Shown in pieces: positions 56,980-64,000 of a stretch of DNA of 64,000 nt (the stretch's first letter is position 1; each line of letters begins with the position of its first letter). Location of the stretch: positions 1,860,001 to 1,924,000 of the forward strand of contig NZ_BMYM01000001.1 in NCBI RefSeq assembly GCF_014652275.1, written 5' to 3'. Source of the stretch: Parahalioglobus pacificus. GTDB lineage: Bacteria; Pseudomonadota; Gammaproteobacteria; Pseudomonadales; Halieaceae. The notes under the pieces were generated by a model that had not been told where the DNA came from, did no database searches, and worked only from the letters and a program-made list of their open reading frames with translations. The position numbers and the translations under genes are program-made.

Positions 56980-58005
56980 ATGCCACTGTTGCGAATCACC
57001 TCGCCCCACGCACACGGCCCCATGAGTACAAGCCGGGTCATGCAGCATGTGCTGCTGGCCACGGTGCCCGGCATTATCGTGCTCACCCACTTTTTCGGGT
57101 TCGGCACCCTGGTCAATATCCTGTGGGGTGGCATCGTTGCCCTCGCCTGCGAGGCCCTGGCGCTGGCGCTGCGGGGCAGGCCGCTGGCCTTCTACCTCAA
57201 GGACTACTCAGCCCTGGTCACCTCCACTCTGCTGTGTATCGCATTGCCGCCTTACGCACCCTGGTGGCTGATAGCAATTGGCGTGGCCAGCTCAGTGCTT
57301 CTGGCAAAGCATCTTTACGGCGGCCTGGGCTACAACCCCTTTAACCCGGCGATGGTGGGTTACGTAGTACTGCTGATTTCCTTTCCCGTACAAATGACCG
57401 CCTGGGCACCGCCCCGGGGGTTGGGCGAAGTTCCCGGTCTGTTCGAAGCGTTACTGGCCTGTTTTTCACCGGCCAGCTTTGACGCCGTGACGATGGCGAC
57501 ACCGCTGGATGTGCTCAAACAGAACAATAGTCTTCTGCTTGAAGACCTGTGGCAGGAAAATCCCCAGTTTGGTCGTTGGGGAGGTATCGGTTGGGAATGG
57601 GCGAGTCTCGCCTTCCTCGCTGGCGGTCTATGGCTACTGTATCAACGAATATTTACCTGGCATGCACCCGTTGCCATGCTGGTCGCGATCACTGCGATGG
57701 CCGGCATGTTTTACGACAATGGCAGTTCCGCCAGCGGCGGCTCGCCCTTGTTCCACCTGCTCAGCGGGGCAACTATCTTCGGCGCCTTCTTCATTGTGAC
57801 CGACCCGGTGAGCTCCGCAGTATCCACCCGCGGTAAGCTGATCTACGGCGCAATGATCGGCGCACTGGTCTATATCATTCGGGTGCGCGGCAACTATCCC
57901 GACGCGGTGGCTTTTGCGGTGTTAATCGCCAACTTCACCGCCCCCTTCATCGACTACTACACGCAGCCACGCACCTATGGCCATGCACGGAAGGGGGACT
58001 CCTGA
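56980..58005 (+). CDS. rsxD: Electron transport complex subunit RsxD
   Basis: 341 residues. Multi-helix flavoprotein; the covalent FMN threonine motif reads FDAVTMATPLDVL near residue 170. Family motifs GLGYNPFNPAMVGYVVLLISFP and VTDPVSSAVSTRGKLIYG are present. The start at 56980 follows the rsxC stop by one base; the TGATG at its end overlaps rsxG. Confidence 0.95.
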   Translation: MPLLRITSPHAHGPMSTSRVMQHVLLATVPGIIVLTHFFGFGTLVNILWGGIVALACEALALALRGRPLAFYLKDYSALVTSTLLCIALPPYAPWWLIAIGVASSVLLAKHLYGGLGYNPFNPAMVGYVVLLISFPVQMTAWAPPRGLGEVPGLFEALLACFSPASFDAVTMATPLDVLKQNNSLLLEDLWQENPQFGRWGGIGWEWASLAFLAGGLWLLYQRIFTWHAPVAMLVAITAMAGMFYDNGSSASGGSPLFHLLSGATIFGAFFIVTDPVSSAVSTRGKLIYGAMIGALVYIIRVRGNYPDAVAFAVLIANFTAPFIDYYTQPRTYGHARKGDS

Positions 58006-58643
58006 TGCTGGGCCAGTCCATTACCCGTAATGGAATCCTGCTGGGGTTGTTTGCCGTTTTCACGACCCTGCTGATTGCAGGCACCTTCCTGCAAACACGC
58101 GACAGAATTGCGCTTGAACAACGCAAAGCTGAAGAGAAAGCGCTGCTTGAAATCGTGCCGCGTACCCGACATGACAACAGTATGCTTGATGACACGGTGA
58201 CCATCGCCGCCGACGCGCCGGGTTTAGGCCTGACGGAGCCACGCCAGGCATACATTGCCAGGCAGGGGGGACGAGCCGTGGCTGCCATTATTCCCGTGAC
58301 CGCCCCGGATGGTTACAGCGGCACTATCGACATGATTGTGGGCGTTAACGTGGACGGCAGTGTCGCAGGCGTTCGCATACTCAGCCATAAAGAGACCCCA
58401 GGTCTGGGTGACAAAGTGGATATCAAGAAATCACCCTGGGTGCTGGACTTTGATGGCCGCTCGCTCACAAACCCCACCCCCGATGGCTGGGCTGTGAAGA
58501 AAGACCGAGGGGTATTCGACCAGTTTACGGGAGCCACAATCACCCCGCGCGCAGTGGTGGCCGCAACGCGACGCGCCCTTGAATACGCGAACAACGAGCA
58601 AGCGCGGCTGTATGCCCCGCTGGCGACCAGTGGAGATTCCTAA
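58005..58643 (+). CDS. rsxG: Electron transport complex subunit RsxG
   Basis: 212 residues. One N-terminal helix ([20 protein letters not shown]) and a periplasmic FMN-binding domain. The SGAT-type motif reads [12 protein letters not shown] near 173-184, where the threonine carries FMN through a phosphodiester bond. [12 protein letters not shown] is the other family signature. Overlaps rsxD and rsxE by one base each. Confidence 0.95.
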   Translation: MLGQSITRNGILLGLFAVFTTLLIAGTFLQTRDRIALEQRKAEEKALLEIVPRTRHDNSMLDDTVTIAADAPGLGLTEPRQAYIARQGGRAVAAIIPVTAPDGYSGTIDMIVGVNVDGSVAGVRILSHKETPGLGDKVDIKKSPWVLDFDGRSLTNPTPDGWAVKKDRGVFDQFTGATITPRAVVAATRRALEYANNEQARLYAPLATSGDS

Positions 58644-59356
58644 TGGCGGATACCAGCTACAAAGATCTGTCGTTGAACGGGCTGTGGAAGAACAATCCCG
58701 CAATTGTTCAGCTGCTGGGGCTATGCCCACTGCTTGCGGTGACCGGTACAGTGGTCAATGCACTGGGACTGGCCGCTGCCACAACAATGGTGCTGATTTG
58801 TTCCAATACCGCAGTGAGCCTGATTCGCAACATCGTATCGGACGCAGTGCGGCTGCCCGCATTTGTGATGATTATTGCAGCGGCGGTGACCTGCATCGAA
58901 CTGCTGATGCAGGCCTACACCTATGAGTTGTATCAGATACTGGGCATTTTCTTGCCGCTGATCACTACCAACTGCGTCATCCTCGGCCGCGCCGATGCGT
59001 TCGCCAGTAAGAATTCGCTGGCACCTGCGCTGTACGACGGTTTCATTATGGGTGTTGGCTTTGGCGTTGTGCTGGTGTTACTGGGCGCCCTGAGAGAGCT
59101 GGTGGGTACTGGCGCACTGTTTGCCAATATGGATTTACTGTTCGGCCCGTCAGCCGCCAACTGGCGTATCGTACTGGTAGACGACTATCAGGCTTTCCTG
59201 CTTGCCGTGTTACCGCCGGGCGCCTTTATTTTCACCGGCCTGATTATTGCGGCGAAAAACCTGATCGATATGCAAATTAAGAAGCGCGAGGATGCTCGCA
59301 AAGCGAAGCCAGTGAAAGGCGCCAAGCGAGTGCGTGTGACCGGCACTATCTCCTGA
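58643..59356 (+). CDS. rsxE: Electron transport complex subunit RsxE
   Basis: 237 residues, six helices; signature [31 protein letters not shown] near the start and [20 protein letters not shown]. Pairs with RsxA. The C-terminus has a basic tail ([20 protein letters not shown]). In E. coli the endonuclease III gene nth follows; here it does not, and a convergent hypothetical gene comes next. Confidence 0.95.
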   Translation: MADTSYKDLSLNGLWKNNPAIVQLLGLCPLLAVTGTVVNALGLAAATTMVLICSNTAVSLIRNIVSDAVRLPAFVMIIAAAVTCIELLMQAYTYELYQILGIFLPLITTNCVILGRADAFASKNSLAPALYDGFIMGVGFGVVLVLLGALRELVGTGALFANMDLLFGPSAANWRIVLVDDYQAFLLAVLPPGAFIFTGLIIAAKNLIDMQIKKREDARKAKPVKGAKRVRVTGTIS

Positions 59357-59394
59357 ACCCTGGCTCCTGACGCGAAGCGCCCGGTTGGCCCACC

Positions 59395-59808
59395 TTAGTC
59401 CGGGCCGGCTCCGTGAGCGCTGACTGCAAGGGTGCCGAGAATTTCATCCACGGCGGCATCATCCAGGCCGCTGTTTTCACTGTCGCAGCTGTACGTGATG
59501 TAAAGCAGCATTGCACCATTGGCAACATACCACTCGCGTATGGCGGCATCGTCCTCAGTAAACGCACCCTGAATACCACTGAAATCGCCGACACGCACAC
59601 TGGACCAGTTGCTCACTTCTGGCGACTCCTCCTGTGAAAGGCTGTTCAACTCGGCCGAGCCGAAGCCGCCCTGCTCCTTGTGAAGCGTGCTGATTTCTAT
59701 GCAGCCCACATCGTCCCTGTCACCCACTAGGATGGTGTCTTCCTCGCTTTCTGCCCACCACTCATTGGGGACCAACAGCGTCCACCACTCAGTTTCCAGC
59801 ACGTTCAT
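59395..59808 (-). CDS. Hypothetical protein
   Basis: 137 residues, not recognised. Acidic, Trp-rich (TEWWTLLVPNEWWAESEEDTIL at the start) with an alternating strand pattern and a TLHKEQGGFGSAELNSLSQ segment; two cysteines (CIEIS, YSCDSENSG). It could be a small cytosolic domain of the kind found in stress or lipid-binding proteins, but nothing specific can be assigned. Its ATG overlaps the rimI stop by one base, so it is translated with the rimI unit. Confidence 0.7.
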   Translation of the reverse strand: MNVLETEWWTLLVPNEWWAESEEDTILVGDRDDVGCIEISTLHKEQGGFGSAELNSLSQEESPEVSNWSSVRVGDFSGIQGAFTEDDAAIREWYVANGAMLLYITYSCDSENSGLDDAAVDEILGTLAVSAHGAGPD

Positions 59809-60275
59809 CAGGGGTTGTTCTCCAGTGTGAGGGACATAAGGACGGCATCCTCGCGTCCCGTTGCAGTGCGGTAATAATCTGGTCGACGTCCGTCAATAAG
59901 AAAGCCGAGCGCGGTATAAAGACGGCGCGCACTATGGTTGGACTCGCGCACTTCCAGCAGGCAGCGACTGGCGCCCTGAGAGCGTCTTGCTTTCAGCATT
60001 CGACCAATCAGTGCCTGTGCCAAACCACGTCGCCTGTACGCGGGTGCCACCGCAACATTGAGTAAGGTCACCTCATCAACCACACTGGAACTGGCAATAA
60101 ATCCCACCAGTTCAGTGTCTGAACTGGCCACCAGCAATTCGCCACGCTCACTGCCCATCACACCATTGAAATCCGCTTCGCCCCAGCCGTTGATATCAGC
60201 ACCACTGAGCGAGGCCAGTAGCTGGCCTATATCGATAGCCGCCGCGGGTTGTATACGGAAGTCAGTGTTGGGCAT
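59808..60275 (-). CDS. rimI: Ribosomal protein S18 alanine N-acetyltransferase RimI
   Basis: 155 residues, GNAT fold. The acetyl-CoA motif is VAPAYRRRGLAQALIGRML near 80-98, and LLEVRESNHSARRLYTALGF is the RimI signature. It acetylates S18. The start at 60275 overlaps the holD-like gene by 14 bases; the extension to 60404 lies entirely inside that gene. Orientation and pairing match holD-rimI of E. coli. Confidence 0.9.
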   Translation of the reverse strand: MPNTDFRIQPAAAIDIGQLLASLSGADINGWGEADFNGVMGSERGELLVASSDTELVGFIASSSVVDEVTLLNVAVAPAYRRRGLAQALIGRMLKARRSQGASRCLLEVRESNHSARRLYTALGFLIDGRRPDYYRTATGREDAVLMSLTLENNP

Positions 60276-60984
60276 GGGGCTTGAGGAGTCGCCAAGCCTG
60301 TTGCTTGAGTCCGGGCGTTGCCAGCAGGTCTCTCGTGGCGGGAAGGATAAGACAGCGGGCACTTTCTGGTGCAAGGCCACCGAGGCGGGATACGGTTTGC
60401 TCACCCAGCAGTACCAGGCCCTGACAGGTATCTGTGAGATGTCGGGCGAGGAACGTATTCAGGGTCATAGCGGCCGCCTCAGTACCCAGATCAAGCTGCT
60501 GATTCTGATGCATGGGCCAGTCAAACTGCGGCAGGGTCTCTACACTGGCTCCCGGCGCCAATGCCTTGCCCATAGCAGCAACCAGTTGCACCTGCTCTCT
60601 CGCCAGAGGCAGGCCGGCAAGGTCTTGAAGCCATAGCCAACCGCCTGAGCGCAGCACAGCCACACTGAATTGTTCAACGGTTTGCTCCGCAGGGGGCGCG
60701 GTCTCGGCCGCCATGGGTGAACTAGACTCAGGCTTGGCATCGCGCGTTTGATTCAACGCCTCGCGCAACATGCCCGAAGGCGCCTGCAGCGGGGGTTCGG
60801 TAGCAGGCACGATCGGCGCAGCGCCTGACGCAAGGGGTGCCGTTTTAGGCTGTGCGGACTGAATAATGAGGCGCCGAGTCGGCGCAGCACCGGGAAGGTT
60901 GCGCCGGGATACATACTGATCGATACCCAGTGCCTGCAGGTAGGTCCTGCGACGAATTTCATTAGCCGCCAATGTCATGGCCAC
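60262..60984 (-). CDS. holD: Divergent DNA polymerase III psi subunit (HolD-like)
   Basis: 240 residues, longer than E. coli HolD (137). The N-terminus YLQALGIDQYVSRRNLPGA corresponds to LQQLGITQWSLRRPGAL of E. coli psi, and the C-terminal half (LILPATRDLLATPGLKQQAWRLLKP) matches its LASPALTDLRANPTARAALWQQI-type end in layout. Between them lies a Pro- and Ala-rich linker (60-115). HolD links the clamp loader to SSB. Position directly upstream of rimI, as in E. coli, supports this weak similarity. GTG at 60984 is the start; ATG at 60978 is possible. Confidence 0.72.
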   Translation of the reverse strand: MAMTLAANEIRRRTYLQALGIDQYVSRRNLPGAAPTRRLIIQSAQPKTAPLASGAAPIVPATEPPLQAPSGMLREALNQTRDAKPESSSPMAAETAPPAEQTVEQFSVAVLRSGGWLWLQDLAGLPLAREQVQLVAAMGKALAPGASVETLPQFDWPMHQNQQLDLGTEAAAMTLNTFLARHLTDTCQGLVLLGEQTVSRLGGLAPESARCLILPATRDLLATPGLKQQAWRLLKPHAQH

Positions 60985-61008
60985 AGTCTACCAACAAATG
61001 CGAACGGG

Positions 61009-61860
61009 CTATATCCAACGCCAGCCGTGTTGACGAAAAAAACGAATCCCGCCGGCGATAAACCAGCGAATATGCTGCAGTCCTTTTCGCGCCGCATAAC
61101 CGCCCGCATGGGTAATCTGTACCTTGGGCTGATAATGCAGCTCACCGGCGGATGCCAGCCGTAATGACAAATCGAAGTCTTCAAAATATAGGAAATAGCG
61201 CTCGTCGAAACCGCCAGCATCCACTAGCGCCGCAGAGCGCACCAGCATAAAACAACCACTGGCCAGTTCTATGGATGCGGCCTGATCAGACGCGCATACA
61301 TCGCGGTATTCGTAGTGTGACAAGGCCTGCTGATAACGCGCTCTCAACCAGGCGGGTGCAAAAGCCCGCAAAAACAACACCCACACGCTGGGGTAACGCT
61401 TGCACAAAAACTCCTGTTGCCCGTCCGGAGCCGTAACTCGTGGACTGACCAGCACCACGTTCTCCTGCTGCTGCAGGTAGCCGAGGCCTTGAGACAACGC
61501 ATCTGGCGCGAGGACCACGTCTGGATTCAACACCAGGTGTACATCGCTCCCTTCTTCCGGCAGCGCCTGATTGTGTCCGGCACCAAAGCCATCGTTGCAC
61601 GTGTTGACCACCAACGTGGCTTCGATGGGCCAGTCTCGGTGCGTGAGAAGCTGGCGTAGTTTCTCGGCATACACAGGCGAGCAACTGTTATCCACGACCG
61701 TAAGGCGAGCAACATCCAGGCCCTGCTTTGCGGCATACCTCGCAGCCACAGCAAGGCTGCTCAACAGGGTTTCCACCTGGGGCAGACTGTTGTGATACGT
61801 CACCAGCGACAGGGAAAGCGTTAGAGGGGCATCAGTGCGAGTTGCGACCATGGCGCGCAT
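61009..61860 (-). CDS. Family 2 glycosyltransferase
   Basis: About 283 residues. N-terminal GT-A fold (LSLVTYHNSLPQVETLLSSL; VDNSCSP) with the DxD-like site VLNPDVVLAPDALSQGL near 113-130 and the acceptor loop IELASGCFMLVRSAALVDAGGFDERYFLYFEDFDLSLRLASAG reduced here to residues 190-235. Related to rhamnosyl- and galactofuranosyl-transferases. The start is uncertain (61860 or 61851). A single orphan gene, convergent with none, divergent from the Nramp-like gene. Confidence 0.85.
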   Translation of the reverse strand: MRAMVATRTDAPLTLSLSLVTYHNSLPQVETLLSSLAVAARYAAKQGLDVARLTVVDNSCSPVYAEKLRQLLTHRDWPIEATLVVNTCNDGFGAGHNQALPEEGSDVHLVLNPDVVLAPDALSQGLGYLQQQENVVLVSPRVTAPDGQQEFLCKRYPSVWVLFLRAFAPAWLRARYQQALSHYEYRDVCASDQAASIELASGCFMLVRSAALVDAGGFDERYFLYFEDFDLSLRLASAGELHYQPKVQITHAGGYAARKGLQHIRWFIAGGIRFFRQHGWRWI

Positions 61861-61940
61861 GGTAGCAGGCGCGCCACAAGGGCGACACAAGCACTGATAC
61901 ACTGGCGCCCGCAAAAGACCCGATACACTAGGATGCGTAA

Positions 61941-63170
61941 ATGCTTGCCGCCCTTCGACAGCGCCTCTCACAGTTTGGCCCCGGAATACTAGTAACCGCC
62001 GCCTTTATAGGCCCCGGCACCATTGCCACGGCCAGCAGCGCCGGCGCCAGCTATGGTTTCGCACTGCTATGGGCGCTGATGTTCTCAGTGGGCGCGACAA
62101 TCGTGTTGCAGGAGATGGCCGCGCGATTGGGGCTGGTTACCCAGTCGGGATTGGCAGAGGCCATGCGCACGACGTTTACCTCGCGATGGCTGGGTGGCCT
62201 TGCGGTTGTATTGGTAGTCGCAGCCGTGGGGCTGGGAAATGCCGCTTACGAAGCCGGCAATATTGCGGGAGCCGCGCTGGCTCTGTCATCGCTGGGCGGG
62301 TTGAGCATCGGTGCATGGGCTATCGGTATTGGCATCGGTGCTGCCGCACTGCTTGCATCGGGACACTACAGGCTTCTGGAGCGTGTGCTGATCGCACTAG
62401 TGCTGACCATGAGTGCGGTATTCCTGCTCACGGCCGTCGTAATCGCGCCGCCTATCGGCGACATTCTCAAAGGTGCGTTTATACCCTCTCTACCTGAAGG
62501 CTCTATGCTGATGGTGCTGGCCCTGATCGGCACTACCGTTGTGCCCTACAATCTTTTTCTGCATGCGAACGCCGTACGCGAAAAATGGCCAGAAAACACA
62601 GACATTACGCAATCGCTTCGCGAAGCCCGCTGGGACACCGGCCTCTCTATCGGACTGGGTGGGCTCATCACTCTAGCCATTGTGAGCACGGCGGCGACAG
62701 CCTTCTTTCAAGGCGACGCTGAATTTACCGGTAAAACACTGGGCAGCCAACTCGAACCGCTGCTGGGCCCATGGGCGCGGTATGTGTTTGCCGCCGGCTT
62801 GTTTGCCGGTGGCCTCACCAGCGCCATCACCGCACCATTGGCAGCAGGCTACGCGGTATGTGGTGCCCTTGGTGTAGGCACCGACCTGCGCCACCCGGTC
62901 TTCCGCGGCGTGTGGCTGACGGTACTGGTGATTGGCACGGTATTCGCCGCCATTGGTACCAAGCCTCTGACGGCTATCCTGTTTGCCCAGGTCGCTAATG
63001 GCTTCCTTCTACCTTTCGTTGCGGTGTTTTTGTTGATCGTTATGAATCGGCGAGACTTGCTCGGTGAACACATCAATGGTGCCCTGGCAAACGCACTTGG
63101 TGTGATAGTTGTTCTTGTTGCCTTCCTATTGGGGCTGGTGAAAATCGCCTCCGTCGTGGGCTGGCTCTAG
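61941..63170 (+). CDS. Nramp-related metal transporter with atypical metal site
   Basis: 409 residues, 11 helices of the Nramp fold. Canonical Nramp has DPGN in TM1 and an A-x-x-M-P-H motif in TM6. Here TM1 reads FIGPGTIATASSAGASYGF (Asp and Asn replaced) and TM6 reads TTVVPYNLFLHANAVREKW (Met and His replaced). The Met that selects transition metals is absent, which is known for magnesium-transporting Nramp relatives. So transition-metal uptake is unlikely and another cation or substrate is probable. AGGA lies 7 bases before the ATG. Confidence 0.83.
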   Translation: MLAALRQRLSQFGPGILVTAAFIGPGTIATASSAGASYGFALLWALMFSVGATIVLQEMAARLGLVTQSGLAEAMRTTFTSRWLGGLAVVLVVAAVGLGNAAYEAGNIAGAALALSSLGGLSIGAWAIGIGIGAAALLASGHYRLLERVLIALVLTMSAVFLLTAVVIAPPIGDILKGAFIPSLPEGSMLMVLALIGTTVVPYNLFLHANAVREKWPENTDITQSLREARWDTGLSIGLGGLITLAIVSTAATAFFQGDAEFTGKTLGSQLEPLLGPWARYVFAAGLFAGGLTSAITAPLAAGYAVCGALGVGTDLRHPVFRGVWLTVLVIGTVFAAIGTKPLTAILFAQVANGFLLPFVAVFLLIVMNRRDLLGEHINGALANALGVIVVLVAFLLGLVKIASVVGWL

Positions 63171-63251
63171 CGGCTCGGTACCGCACTTCTCCTCACGATA
63201 TAGCCAAAAGGAATATCACACTGCCAAATTACTGCGTGAGCAGCATTTTGA

Positions 63252-63270
63252 GCCCGAGTTCGCCTCGGGC
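63252..63270 (+). terminator. Hairpin after the Nramp-like gene
   Basis: A perfect 7-base-pair stem (GCCCGAG with CTCGGGC) with a 5-base loop lies 82 bases after the stop codon. Only a few T residues follow, so termination efficiency is doubtful. Confidence 0.35.
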
Positions 63271-63378
63271 AAGTTTGTGCAAAAAATTACAAAAACCGCG
63301 TATCACCATGTTATTTATGGAGTTTCTCTCTATTAACCATGCTAAGGTGTTGTAAAGACAGGTTTTTGGTTGACTCTG

Positions 63379-63398
63379 GATTCTGAGCGGCCAGAATC
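63379..63398. promoter_or_regulatory. Inverted repeat in the lipoprotein upstream region
   Basis: GATTCTG-N6-CAGAATC is a perfect 7-base inverted repeat 59 bases before the lipoprotein ATG, 3 bases after a TTGACT box (63370-63375). It overlaps the position of a -10 region, so it could be an operator, although no good -10 hexamer is visible. Confidence 0.35.
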
Positions 63399-63456
63399 AA
63401 TAAAAAATCACAACACCACATAAGACCTATTAGTAGCGGGCAGTAAGGGGACGATA

Positions 63457-64000
63457 ATGATTACGCGGTTTGCCAAGCTCACCAGTCGACTCGCATTTTT
63501 GAGCGCATTTCTTTTCACCCTCGCGGCCTGTGGTGGCGGTGGTGGTGGCGGTGGCGGTGGCTTCATCCCCGATGATGGCAGTGACTCTGTCACATTCTTC
63601 CTGGCTCTTGAGCTGGTCGATGCCGACGGCAACCCCACTAACACCATTACAACGACGCGCCCGGCCACCTTGAATGTCACGGTGAGCCGCGATCGCAACC
63701 AGAACAACCTGGTCACCGGTGAGATTGTTAATGCAACTGCAAACCTGGCCGGCGTCACGCCTGACAGCGGTGGTGCCCTCACTAACGAAGAGGGTGTTGC
63801 AACCTTCCTGCTCGAAGCAGGTGGCAGCAATGGCGCAGACACCGTCACGGTATCGATTACCACCAGTGAAGGTTCTGCAGAGGCCACCTTGAACTTCCAG
63901 GTGGGTCTGGCCGGTCTGCGACTGGGTTCCTTTGTTGATGGCACTTTCATCGAAGGCCAACTGCTGATCGAACCCGACGAGCAACTGTCTCCCACTGGTA
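63457..64000 (+). CDS. Large Ig-like surface lipoprotein, N-terminal part, cut by window end
   Basis: 181 codons are present and the frame stays open at the window end. A lipoprotein signal peptide (SAFLFTLAAC, Cys25) is followed by ten glycines (26-35), a flexible tether. Beta-rich Ig-like domains of the Big_1/invasin kind begin after it (RPATLNVTVSRDRNQNNLVTG; LTNEEGVATFLLEAGGSNGADTVTVSI). Such proteins act at the cell surface, often in adhesion. The start has AAGGGG about 7 bases upstream. An opposite-strand reading of this region is not credible because the plus-strand reading has all lipoprotein features. Confidence 0.85.
   Translation, partial: MITRFAKLTSRLAFLSAFLFTLAACGGGGGGGGGGFIPDDGSDSVTFFLALELVDADGNPTNTITTTRPATLNVTVSRDRNQNNLVTGEIVNATANLAGVTPDSGGALTNEEGVATFLLEAGGSNGADTVTVSITTSEGSAEATLNFQVGLAGLRLGSFVDGTFIEGQLLIEPDEQLSPTG

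Noticed and set aside
56286-57134. 282-codon minus-strand frame over rsxC-rsxD
   Set aside because: It mirrors the Ala/Lys coiled coil of rsxC on the other strand; Cys/Leu-rich low-complexity translation is an artefact of GC-rich codons.
63408-63995. Minus-strand frame with a polyproline run at the window end
   Set aside because: The prolines are the reverse reading of the glycine codons in the plus-strand lipoprotein, which has a signal peptide, lipobox and ribosome-binding site.

Overview
The window is a dense, moderately GC-rich chromosomal segment of a free-living Gram-negative bacterium. The gene content (hda, purM-purN, dcd, apbC-metG, a complete rsxABCDGE operon, holD-rimI, oligopeptidase A, several outer-membrane and periplasmic proteins) and the gene order point to a gammaproteobacterium. 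A marine Halieaceae/Cellvibrionales-type or Pseudomonas-related lineage is my best guess, inferred from protein style and synteny only. I saw no rRNA, tRNA, CRISPR array, insertion sequence or prophage. Nearly all space is coding; the longest gene-free stretch (about 320 bases, 9267-9588) carries a candidate small RNA on the minus strand.

Layout. 1-12.9 kb: a cut-off Nudix gene and a MaoC hydratase; an MscS channel; an RND efflux pair; a coupled arsC-wrbA-DUF2069 operon; a YihY membrane protein with a thioredoxin-like lipoprotein; cysK; and a minus-strand set (quinone reductase, GNAT acetyltransferase, solute-binding protein). 13.0-22.5 kb: the most unusual part. Two ATP/ADP-translocase-like transporters converge and overlap at their 3' ends, and one carries a C-terminal Ig/cadherin-like domain. 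Beside them on the minus strand lie a secreted protein that appears to fuse a PPP-type phosphatase to a HipA/PI4K-like kinase domain, a DAACS-type symporter fused to a periplasmic solute-binding domain, and a PlpD-like patatin autotransporter. Four of these genes run in one direction with 50-75 base gaps and may be cotranscribed.

22.5-32 kb: a DEAD-box helicase, two large peptidases (S9 and M3), aquaporin Z, a PTPS-type enzyme with an ExxHGH motif, two small membrane-anchored proteins of unknown function, an SDR enzyme and a queuosine-precursor transporter. 32-38 kb: an amino-acid catabolism locus, with leucine dehydrogenase and a giant fused indolepyruvate:ferredoxin oxidoreductase on one strand, and a divergent Lrp regulator followed by an omega-amidase-like nitrilase on the other. 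38-44.4 kb: a large BNR-repeat protein, a membrane-anchored haloalkane-dehalogenase-like hydrolase, a GT32-like sugar transferase and an OmpA-family porin.

44.5-59.4 kb is a housekeeping core: hda-perM-DUF2066 divergent from purM-purN-DUF3108, then dcd and apbC divergent from metG, then rsxABCDGE. The Rsx (Rnf-like) complex exchanges electrons between NADH and ferredoxin or SoxR, and the fused ferredoxin oxidoreductase upstream is a conceivable electron source. 59.4-64 kb: a hypothetical gene, rimI, a divergent holD, a family 2 glycosyltransferase, an Nramp-like transporter lacking the usual metal-site residues, and the start of a large lipoprotein with a ten-glycine run, cut by the window end.
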